Assembly (NCBI GenBank): GCA_009843725.1 | Contig: VYCX01000153.1 | Span: 1-10,821 of the forward strand | DNA length: 10,821 bases | Source: Boseongicola sp. SB0675_bin_26 | GTDB lineage: Bacteria; Pseudomonadota; Alphaproteobacteria; Rhodobacterales; Rhodobacteraceae | Direction: 5' to 3' | Shown here: positions 1 through 6,039 of the stretch, piece by piece | Layout of the letters: every line of letters begins with the position of its first letter | Position numbering within the stretch: the first letter of the stretch is position 1 | Program-made: the position numbers and the translations under genes | Notes under the pieces: model-generated | Database searches by the model: none | What the model was told of the DNA's origin: nothing | What the model saw: only the letters and a program-made list of their open reading frames with translations

Positions 1-1
1 G

Positions 2-64
2 GACGACAAGGTCGTCTTGAAGGGCGAGGCCCGCGTGCTCGCCCCGAGCCGAAAGTTCGACTGA
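2..64 (+). CDS. C-terminal end of a truncated gene, possibly MaoC-like dehydratase
   Basis: An open frame enters from the left edge and ends at a TGA at 62-64. The 20 visible residues are DDKVVLKGEARVLAPSRKFD. The pattern G-E-A-x-V-L-A-P-S resembles the tail of MaoC-type (R)-specific enoyl-CoA hydratases and related hot-dog dehydratases, where a last beta strand has this form. That is a resemblance over a very short stretch, so the family call is weak. The reading frame itself is credible because it is open to the edge and shows normal GC-rich codon use. The next gene starts 170 bases downstream on the same strand. Confidence 0.45.
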   Translation, partial: DDKVVLKGEARVLAPSRKFD

Positions 65-156
65 TCCCAAGCCTGCGAATCCCGCTGTGGATGCGCGCTC
101 CCACGAGTTGGCAGCAGGTTCGACGTCGGCGTGGTTCAGAGAATTCGAACTTGGCG

Positions 157-186
157 TTGGCCATTCGACTCAGGTGACCCTATCGT
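157..186 (+). promoter_or_regulatory. Weak candidate sigma70-type promoter for the HDAC-like gene
   Basis: TTGGCC at 157-162 and TATCGT at 181-186 are separated by 18 bases. Each matches four of six consensus positions. Transcription would begin near 193, about 40 bases before the GTG start. The match is weak for GC-rich DNA, and no operator-like repeat was seen beside it. Confidence 0.22.
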
Positions 187-234
187 GGCGCCGACCATGA
201 CGGGGGAACTAGGTCATGGAGAGACGAGGGCATT

Positions 235-1350
235 GTGGTGGCACGCACGGCATTTTTCTGGGACGAGCGGTGTTTCTGGCACGGCGGCGGCAACTATGCC
301 TTCACGCTTCCGGTCGGCGACCTTGTGCAGCCACTCGTTGCCGGCGGGCTTCCGGAGCATCCGGAAACCAAGAGGCGCCTCAAGAACCTTCTCGACGTTA
401 CGGGCCTGATTCACGAGCTGGATGCGCAGGGTGCCGAACCCGCGAATCACGAGGACCTCGTTCGCGTCCACCCGCAAGCTTTCATTCGGAAATTCAAGGA
501 GATGTCCGATGCGGGCGGTGGAGAGCTCGGACTGAGAACGCCCTTCGCCAAGGGCGGTTTCGAAATTGCCGCTCTTTCCGCCGGCCTCGCCAGGTCCGCG
601 CTCCTTGCGGTGCTCGACGGTCGCGTCTCGAATGCGTATGCGCTGTCCCGCCCGCCGGGGCATCATTGCCTTCCGGACTGGCCGAACGGATTCTGCCTGC
701 TCAACAACATCGCCATAGCAGTTCGCGCAGCCCGTGCCGCGAGCAAGGTTGACCGGGTTGCGGTGCTGGATTGGGACGTGCATCACGGCAACGGCACGGA
801 GGCGATCTTCATCGAGGACCCGGACACTCTCACCATCTCGCTGCATCAGGAGCGCAACTATCCGGTCGATACCGGCGACCCCGAAATACGGGGCGAAGGC
901 GCCGGCGAAGGGGCCAACATCAATGTGCCGCTTCCGCCAGGTGCGGGCCATGCCACCTATCTGGAGGCGGTGGAACGCATCGTTCTGCCCGCACTTGATC
1001 AGTTCAGGCCGGATGCGATCATCGTTGCCTGTGGCTACGATGCGGCCGCGATCGATCCGCTGTCACGCATGCTTGCGACCGCAGAGACGTTTCGGCTCAT
1101 GACCCGGCGGGTCATGGATGCAGCTGCACGCCTCTGCGGCGGCCGTCTCGTGCTCGTGCACGAAGGCGGTTATTCGGAGGTCTATGTGCCCTTTTGCGGC
1201 CATGCCGTGCTTGAGGAACTTTCGGGCAGCGCCATCACTGCCCCGGACCCGTTTGCGGAAATCTTCGCAAAGCGTCAGCCAAATCCACGTCTGGAAGCCG
1301 CTTACAGCGAGATGCTGGGGCAACTGGCCGAAAGATTCTCTTTCGCGTGA
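235..1350 (+). CDS. Class II histone deacetylase family amidohydrolase
   Basis: This 371-residue protein carries the full zinc-dependent deacetylase fold of the HDAC/acetylpolyamine amidohydrolase superfamily. Visible hallmarks are RPPGHH (139-144, the charge-relay His pair), GFCLLNN (152-158), DWDVHHGNGT (179-188) giving zinc ligands D181 and H183, the third ligand in GYDA (D269), and HEGGYS (309-314) with the catalytic Tyr313. It presumably removes acetyl groups, or related acyl groups, from amines in the cytoplasm. Bacterial members act on acetylated polyamines, lysine or similar small molecules, and the substrate here is unknown. There is no signal peptide. The start is GTG at 235. A second in-frame GTG at 238 lies 7 bases after GAGGG (226-230), a better ribosome-binding spacing, so the protein may be one residue shorter. 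It stands alone, with 170 bases before it and a 726-base gap after it. Confidence 0.93.
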   Translation: MVARTAFFWDERCFWHGGGNYAFTLPVGDLVQPLVAGGLPEHPETKRRLKNLLDVTGLIHELDAQGAEPANHEDLVRVHPQAFIRKFKEMSDAGGGELGLRTPFAKGGFEIAALSAGLARSALLAVLDGRVSNAYALSRPPGHHCLPDWPNGFCLLNNIAIAVRAARAASKVDRVAVLDWDVHHGNGTEAIFIEDPDTLTISLHQERNYPVDTGDPEIRGEGAGEGANINVPLPPGAGHATYLEAVERIVLPALDQFRPDAIIVACGYDAAAIDPLSRMLATAETFRLMTRRVMDAAARLCGGRLVLVHEGGYSEVYVPFCGHAVLEELSGSAITAPDPFAEIFAKRQPNPRLEAAYSEMLGQLAERFSFA

Positions 1351-2076
1351 ATCGCGCGTTCGCTGGACCCGCCGAAAGTCGCATTGCGGTGCCAGCCGTT
1401 CGAATGATAGCGTTTGCCCATGGCACGGCTCGCATGCGCACGCCCATGTCATTGAGGAAGGATGCACATCGAAGCGTCAGAAGAAGTCCGCAGAACCGTC
1501 GAAAATGTCGTCTGGAAGCGCTTTCGCGGCATGGTTGGCGGGATCCGGATTGAGGGCGTCGGCCGCAGCATCGGCAGGCCGCGGGGTTGTCGATAGGCAA
1601 ATGGGAATCGTCGAGGAGGTCGGGATTCTGGCATTGGGGTGTTCGGCGCGCCCGCGGCTTTCCTTGGCTTCCCCTTGCATCGCGGTCTCGCGGCGGCTCG
1701 AAAGCGATTCAGGAGACAACTGAATTGGAGACGGTTTCGAAGGTCAGGTGGCGCCCTCGTCCGGAAATTGGTCGACGCTCACCATATGGATCGCCGCTTC
1801 AAGGTTGCGTTTCCGTCCGGTGGAGCTCGCCCGCGACGCTGCGCGGCAGGAGCTGGAACAGGGATTTCAGGTTCGGATGCTGACGCCAGGGGTAGAGGCG
1901 GTGCAGAAGGGTGAGGCAAATCGAAGTTCCGACTGCCAATGAGGTGTCTTGTTCATGTTTCTCTTGGTCCAACCCGATTCCTGCACGTTGTGCCTGATGT
2001 CGCCGCTGCCCTTCCGCAGAGTCTTGCCGGAGCGAATCGCAGCAAGGTTCCAGCCCCACACAATCTCGAGTGATCC
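1351..2076. other. 726-base region without a recognisable gene
   Basis: This stretch lies between the HDAC-like gene and acpS. Short open frames exist on both strands, the longest being lateral shadows or frames that run antisense into acpS. None gives a recognisable family, a good start with a ribosome-binding site, or a recognisable domain. I compared it by eye with proteins often encoded just upstream of acpS (PdxJ and DUF2062-type membrane proteins) and saw no characteristic motif. A plus-strand frame ending at 1942 has a helix-like stretch (VELARDAARQELEQGF) that may be chance or a decayed remnant. No tRNA-like T-arm, tandem repeat or clear rho-independent terminator was found. Confidence 0.5.
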
Positions 2077-2487
2077 ATGATCATTGGCATCGGCACCGAC
2101 ATCTGCAACATCGAACGGATCGAACGTACGTTGGAACGGTTTGGCGACAGGTTTCGCAACCGCGTATTCACCGAAATCGAGCAGGCCAGGGCCGAGCGCC
2201 GGAAGGACGCGGCAGGCACATACGCCAAGCGCTGGGCCGCAAAGGAAGCCTGTTCCAAGGCGCTCGGAACGGGGCTCAGGATGGGCATTGCCTGGAAGGA
2301 CATGGCGGTGACAAACCGCCGGTCGGGGCAGCCAGTCATGCATGTCACAGGATGGGCGGCCGACCGGCTTGCTGAACTGACGCCGGAAGGGCACGAGGCC
2401 ATCATCCACGTAACGCTCACCGACGATCATCCGTGGGCGCAGGCCGTTGTGGTGATCGAGGCGTTGCCACGGCCAGACGATCCCTAG
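2077..2487 (+). CDS. acpS: Holo-[acyl-carrier-protein] synthase
   Basis: AcpS moves the 4'-phosphopantetheine arm from coenzyme A to a serine of apo-acyl carrier protein, making it active for fatty acid synthesis in the cytoplasm. At 136 residues it has the usual length of the family. The N-terminal [12 protein letters not shown] (4-15) holds the metal-binding Asp8. The second signature, [16 protein letters not shown] (51-66), holds Glu57 and the CoA-binding Lys56/Lys61 region. The C-terminus ends with the expected beta strand (AQAVVVIE). The ATG start gives the motif at exactly the right distance. Only a weak purine run precedes it. It heads the acpS-lepB-rnc block, an arrangement typical of alphaproteobacteria, with 97 bases before lepB. 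Confidence 0.96.
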   Translation: MIIGIGTDICNIERIERTLERFGDRFRNRVFTEIEQARAERRKDAAGTYAKRWAAKEACSKALGTGLRMGIAWKDMAVTNRRSGQPVMHVTGWAADRLAELTPEGHEAIIHVTLTDDHPWAQAVVVIEALPRPDDP

Positions 2488-2529
2488 CACCCGGCCGCCG
2501 GTCGTTCATTTGGTGCCGACGCTCCCGCC

Positions 2530-2558
2530 TTGACTTGCCATTGCCAGACAACCAGAAA
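2530..2558 (+). promoter_or_regulatory. Weak candidate promoter upstream of lepB
   Basis: TTGACT at 2530-2535 matches five of six positions of a -35 box. Seventeen bases later CAGAAA (2553-2558) matches only three of six positions of a -10 box. If real, it would start a short leader before lepB and allow lepB-rnc expression independent of acpS. The poor -10 makes this a low-confidence call. Confidence 0.2.
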
Positions 2559-2584
2559 GCGCCGACGCAACAGAGGCGGGGCAG

Positions 2585-3373
2585 ATGAGCAAAGACAAGG
2601 GCGGTCTCAAGGAAGGCATCATCGAGACGATCAAGACGGTCGTCTATGCGCTCCTTATTGCCGGGGTGTTTCGCACGGTCTTCTTCCAGCCATTCTGGAT
2701 CCCGTCCGGCTCCATGAAGGACACGCTGCTCATCGGCGATTTCCTGTTCGTCAACAAGATGGCCTACGGGTATTCGCAATATTCCTGTCCCTTCGCCATG
2801 TGTCCGTTCGACGGGAGAATCCTGGGAAGCGAACCGGAGCGCGGGGACGTCGTGGTCTTTCGGCATCCGGTGAACAGGCAGGACTTCATAAAGCGAGTCG
2901 TCGGGTTGCCTGGCGACACGGTTCAGATGCGCGATGGCCGCTTGCACCTCAACGGGTCCGAGGTGCCGCAGGAGGAAAACGGCTCCTTCGCCGAAACCTA
3001 TGAGCGGCAGGGTCCGATCGGCTCGTTCCCGCTGTGTCAGGAAGGCGCCGTGGGCTTGGGCGGCACCTGCACCAAGGAAAAGGCGGTCGAGACGTTGCCC
3101 AACGGCGTGCAGCATTCGGTCCTGGATGTCTTTGACGGACGGCTCGACGACACCGGCATCTTCACCGTGCCCGAGGGGCATTACTTCTTTGTCGGCGACA
3201 ACCGGGACAATTCAACCGATAGCCGGGTCAGGCATGAGTTCGGTGGCGTTGGGTTCGTTCCCTACGATCATTTGATCGGACGCGCAGACCGCGTGATGTT
3301 CTCTTCGGCAGGCCGATCCCTTTTCTTTGCCTGGACGTGGCGTCCGGACCGGTTCTTCAAGCGGATTGAATGA
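2585..3373 (+). CDS. lepB: Signal peptidase I (leader peptidase)
   Basis: This membrane serine protease removes signal peptides from exported proteins on the outer face of the inner membrane. It has 262 residues. A short charged N-terminus is followed by one membrane segment at about 14-36, then the catalytic box IPSGSM with Ser43, the general-base box [11 protein letters not shown] with Lys103, and the C-terminal box [11 protein letters not shown] (204-214). One transmembrane span is usual for alphaproteobacterial LepB, against two in E. coli. Four cysteines lie in the predicted periplasmic part: Cys68 and Cys73 near [10 protein letters not shown], then Cys151 and Cys162. They could form disulfides. 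The ATG start follows a purine-rich AGAGGCGGGG run. The stop overlaps the start of rnc, which implies translational coupling. Confidence 0.97.
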   Translation: MSKDKGGLKEGIIETIKTVVYALLIAGVFRTVFFQPFWIPSGSMKDTLLIGDFLFVNKMAYGYSQYSCPFAMCPFDGRILGSEPERGDVVVFRHPVNRQDFIKRVVGLPGDTVQMRDGRLHLNGSEVPQEENGSFAETYERQGPIGSFPLCQEGAVGLGGTCTKEKAVETLPNGVQHSVLDVFDGRLDDTGIFTVPEGHYFFVGDNRDNSTDSRVRHEFGGVGFVPYDHLIGRADRVMFSSAGRSLFFAWTWRPDRFFKRIE

Positions 3374-4062
3374 TGGCACTCAGTCCCGAGCTTGCAAGAT
3401 TCGCCAAGCGGCTCGGCCACGAGTTCCACGACGCTGAACTGCTTGTGCGCGCCGTGACGCACGCCTCGACTTCGACACCCGCACGGCCTGACAACCAGAG
3501 GCTGGAGTTTCTCGGAGACAGGATCCTGGGACTGGTCATCGCGGAGGCGCTCATGGTCGCCGATCAAGTTGCGAACGAGGGCCAGCTTGCACCCAGGCTG
3601 AATGCCCTTGTCCGTCATGAGACTTGTGCCGAGGTTGCCCGCGAAATCGACTTGGGCGCGGTCCTGAAGCTTGGGCGATCGGAAATGAAGTCCGGCGGTC
3701 GCGGAAAGGAGACGCTTCTTGGAGACGCGATGGAAGCGGTGATTGCAGCGGTCCATCTTGATGCAGGCTTTGAGGTCGCACGGGGAGTGGTGCTGAGGCT
3801 CTGGAACGACCACATCCAGAATGTCGAGAAGGACGCGAAGGATGCAAAGACGAGCCTTCAGGAATGGGCGCAGGCGCGCGGCCAGCCACCACCGGTCTAC
3901 TCCGTTGTCAAGCAGGAAGGCCCTGCCCACGCACCTGTCTTCACCGTGGAAGTGCTTCTGAAAACGGGAGAATCAGCCACTGCAAGCGCCCCTCTGAAAC
4001 GCACGGCCGAGCAGGGGGCGGCGCGGATTCTCCTGACGCGGCTGGTCAGCCAGGAATCTTGA
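3370..4062 (+). CDS. rnc: Ribonuclease III
   Basis: RNase III cuts double-stranded RNA, processes rRNA precursors and turns over some mRNAs in the cytoplasm. At 230 residues it has the standard length. The RNase III signature [12 protein letters not shown] (44-55) carries Glu46 and Asp50. The second metal-binding box [13 protein letters not shown] (116-128) carries Asp119 and Glu122, so all four catalytic acids are present. The double-stranded RNA binding domain runs from about 160 ([12 protein letters not shown]) to about 227, ending with the usual [10 protein letters not shown] helix. The ATG at 3370 overlaps the lepB stop by 4 bases (ATGA), and a second ATG follows directly at 3373. Either may start the protein. 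No era gene follows, unlike the common alphaproteobacterial order. Confidence 0.97.
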   Translation: MMALSPELARFAKRLGHEFHDAELLVRAVTHASTSTPARPDNQRLEFLGDRILGLVIAEALMVADQVANEGQLAPRLNALVRHETCAEVAREIDLGAVLKLGRSEMKSGGRGKETLLGDAMEAVIAAVHLDAGFEVARGVVLRLWNDHIQNVEKDAKDAKTSLQEWAQARGQPPPVYSVVKQEGPAHAPVFTVEVLLKTGESATASAPLKRTAEQGAARILLTRLVSQES

Positions 4063-4704
4063 ATGCAGCCGTTCCGTCAGGCATCGTGATCGTCCCGTGT
4101 GTCCCGGCCGCGGCCCACGTCGCCGTCGGAACGCGCGCTTGGCCATGCGCGGGTCTCGCCGTCGTCATCCGCCTGGACGTTGGATCGGACTGAAGTCCGC
4201 AGGTCGGATGATGCCGCTGAAGCGAGTGCCCGTCACGGAATTCTCGTTGCCTGGATCGGATCGATCGCCTTGCGGCCGCCGCCCGTGCACGGTGTCCGGC
4301 CATGTTCCTCGCCGAGAACGCCATCGCCTGGAACCGGCGCGGCGCACCTGACGCGCATCTGCCGCACACCGGGTGGCAGCAAGGTCGGCGTCGGCAACGA
4401 ACTCCTGCGGTCCGTTCAAGCCATTCTTGGGCGCGTCGAGGCAGCGGAAATGCCGAAGCGCCAGCGTGCCGGCGTCGTGCGCCGCGAGTTCCGCCCCAGC
4501 TCCACGCGCCTTCAGATTCATTGCCGTTTTCCCGCCAGTCGCCCTTGGCTCTCGTTTCAGGATTCGGTAACAGGGCGCACGGTCGCGCAGTGGCTCCGGG
4601 GTACGGCATTCGCCCTTGTGCGCCGTTTTGGAATTTGCCAACTATCCCGCGTGCCTGACGCTTCGCAGCGGCGTCCGACCGGGTGGAGCATACGGGGAGA
4701 ACAG
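4063..4704. other. 642-base region without a recognisable gene
   Basis: This stretch separates rnc from the Mo-hydroxylase operon. It contains long open frames on both strands, as expected for GC-rich DNA. The plus-strand frame that continues into the FAD subunit looks non-native upstream of 4705. It is rich in Arg, Pro and Ser and lacks a domain, whereas a ribosome-binding site and ATG sit at the proper family start. A minus-strand frame (4165-4641) has one stretch with fairly ordinary composition after an internal Met, but no family was recognised. No Era GTPase motif (such as GRPNVGKS) is visible. A 10-base perfect palindrome, GGCCGCGGCC, lies at 4106-4115 and is probably fortuitous. Confidence 0.5.
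4694..4699 (+). promoter_or_regulatory. Ribosome-binding site deciding the FAD-subunit start
   Basis: GGGGAG lies 5 bases before the ATG at 4705. It supports that start over the upstream in-frame codons, which would add about 200 residues without family character. Confidence 0.7.
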
Positions 4705-5562
4705 ATGCGATACCATACACCGTCCAGTTTCGAAGACGCCTCGGCCATTGCCGCTGCCGCCACTGGCGTCACGCGGTTTCTCGCAGGCGGCACCGACGTG
4801 CTGGTCCAGCTTCGATCTGATCTCGTGACACCCGATGATCTCATCGACATCAAGCAGATTGCCGGGGTGCGTGACATAACCAGGCGTGACGACGGCAGCT
4901 GGCGTATCGGCGCCGCGGTGTCCGGCGCGGAATTGGCCGAGCACGAGGCATTGATCGCCGAGTGGCCGGGTGTCGTGGAAGCGCTCGAACTGATCGGCTC
5001 GACGCAGATTCAGGCGCGCTGCACCCTGGCCGGCAATCTCTGCAACGGCTCGCCGGCAGCAGACAGCGTACCCGCGATGATCGCGGCTGGCGCAACCGTG
5101 AACGTCGTAGGCCCGGAGGGGACGCGCGAGATTGCGGTCGAGGATGTCCCGACCGGGCCGGGAATGACATCGCTCCGCCCGGGCGAGGTGGTGAGCGCCG
5201 TCAATCTGCCGGCGCGGGGCGAATCTGGCGGCGATGCCTATCTGCGCTTCATTCCGAGAACGGAAATGGACATAGCCGTTGTTGGCGCAGGCGTGAGCCT
5301 CAGCCGAGACGGCGACACGATCACTGCGGCCCGCGTGGCGCTCGGTGCAGTTGCGCCCACCGTATTGCTCGTCGAGGAAGCCGGTGCCGCGCTGGTCGGT
5401 TCGGCACTTGACGACATGGCGCTCGCGGCGCTTGCCAAGGCCGCCGAGGCTGCCTGCCGGCCCATTTCTGACAAACGAGGCACCGTGGAGTTCCGGACCC
5501 ATGTGGCTGGCGTCCTTGCCAGACGGGCCGCGAGAATCGCCTATGACCGCGCAGGAGTCTGA
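4705..5562 (+). CDS. FAD-binding medium subunit of a xanthine dehydrogenase/CO dehydrogenase-family molybdenum hydroxylase
   Basis: This 285-residue protein is the CoxM/HcrB-type flavoprotein subunit, which passes electrons from the [2Fe-2S] subunit to an acceptor. The FAD pyrophosphate-binding loop FLAGGTDVL (25-33) and the second FAD motif TLAGNLCNGSPAADSVP (107-123) are both present. IPRTEMDIAVVGAGVSL (183-199) fits the start of the C-terminal domain, which ends in the usual helical tail. The length matches stand-alone family members (about 280-300). The ATG at 4705 is chosen because the family begins with an M-[KR]-x-[FY]-x-Y/H-x-P-like strand (here MRYHTP) and a good ribosome-binding site precedes it. 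The [2Fe-2S] subunit gene starts 3 bases after the stop. The substrate cannot be told from this subunit. Confidence 0.93.
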   Translation: MRYHTPSSFEDASAIAAAATGVTRFLAGGTDVLVQLRSDLVTPDDLIDIKQIAGVRDITRRDDGSWRIGAAVSGAELAEHEALIAEWPGVVEALELIGSTQIQARCTLAGNLCNGSPAADSVPAMIAAGATVNVVGPEGTREIAVEDVPTGPGMTSLRPGEVVSAVNLPARGESGGDAYLRFIPRTEMDIAVVGAGVSLSRDGDTITAARVALGAVAPTVLLVEEAGAALVGSALDDMALAALAKAAEAACRPISDKRGTVEFRTHVAGVLARRAARIAYDRAGV

Positions 5563-5565
5563 CAA

Positions 5566-6039
5566 ATGATCCATGTTTCGACCACCGTTAACGGCGATGC
5601 CCGCGAGTTTCTTTGCGATCCGCGCGAGACGCTGCTTGATGTGCTGCGCGACCGACTCGAACTGACCGGCGCAAAGGAAGGCTGCGGCACCGGTGATTGC
5701 GGGGCCTGCACCGTGGTCCTGGACGGCCGCCCGGTCTGTTCCTGCCTCGTCCTTGCCGCGGAGGCGCAAGGGCATGAAATCGGCACTGTCGAGGGCGTAT
5801 CCGACGGCGAGGACCTGCACCCGCTGCAGAGAAAGTTCATAGAGCACGCGGCGCTTCAATGCGGAATCTGCACGCCCGGCATTCTCGTGGCCGCCAAGGC
5901 GCTGCTCGAGCGGGATCCCGACCCGAGTGAAACCGAAGTGCGATACTGGCTCGCCGGCAATCTCTGCCGCTGCACCGGCTACGACAAGATCGTTCGCGCG
6001 GTTCTCGACGCGGCCAGCGAGATGAGGGAGGCTACCTGA
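5566..6039 (+). CDS. [2Fe-2S] small subunit of a molybdenum hydroxylase
   Basis: This 157-residue electron-transfer subunit is of the CoxS/HcrC type. The N-terminal plant-ferredoxin-like domain binds one cluster through Cys40, Cys45, Cys48 and Cys60 (GCGTGDCGACTV, then VCSC). The C-terminal helical domain binds the second cluster, next to the molybdenum cofactor, through Cys99 and Cys102 (QCGICTPG) and Cys134 and Cys136 (NLCRCTGYDKI). All eight ligands are intact. The length is that of stand-alone small subunits. The ATG at 5566 lies 8 bases after AGGAG (5553-5557), inside the end of the preceding gene. Its TGA shares one base with the ATG of the large subunit (TGATG). This tight packing shows co-translation of the complex. 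Confidence 0.96.
   Translation: MIHVSTTVNGDAREFLCDPRETLLDVLRDRLELTGAKEGCGTGDCGACTVVLDGRPVCSCLVLAAEAQGHEIGTVEGVSDGEDLHPLQRKFIEHAALQCGICTPGILVAAKALLERDPDPSETEVRYWLAGNLCRCTGYDKIVRAVLDAASEMREAT

Noticed and set aside
1351..2076. Decayed pdxJ or DUF2062 gene upstream of acpS
   Set aside because: The gap length fits pdxJ, but no motif of either protein was seen in any plus-strand frame inspected.
1867..2490. 207-codon minus-strand frame covering acpS and part of the upstream gap
   Set aside because: It runs fully antisense to acpS, whose motifs are complete. Its own product shows no recognised domain.
4071..4133. Inverted repeat CGTTCCG/CGGAACG after rnc as a terminator
   Set aside because: The arms are only 7 bases with a loop of about 50 bases and no T-run follows, so it is not a credible rho-independent terminator.
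4099..4704. N-terminal extension of about 200 codons on the FAD subunit
   Set aside because: The extension has no family character and is Arg/Ser/Pro-rich. A ribosome-binding site and the canonical family N-terminus sit at 4705.
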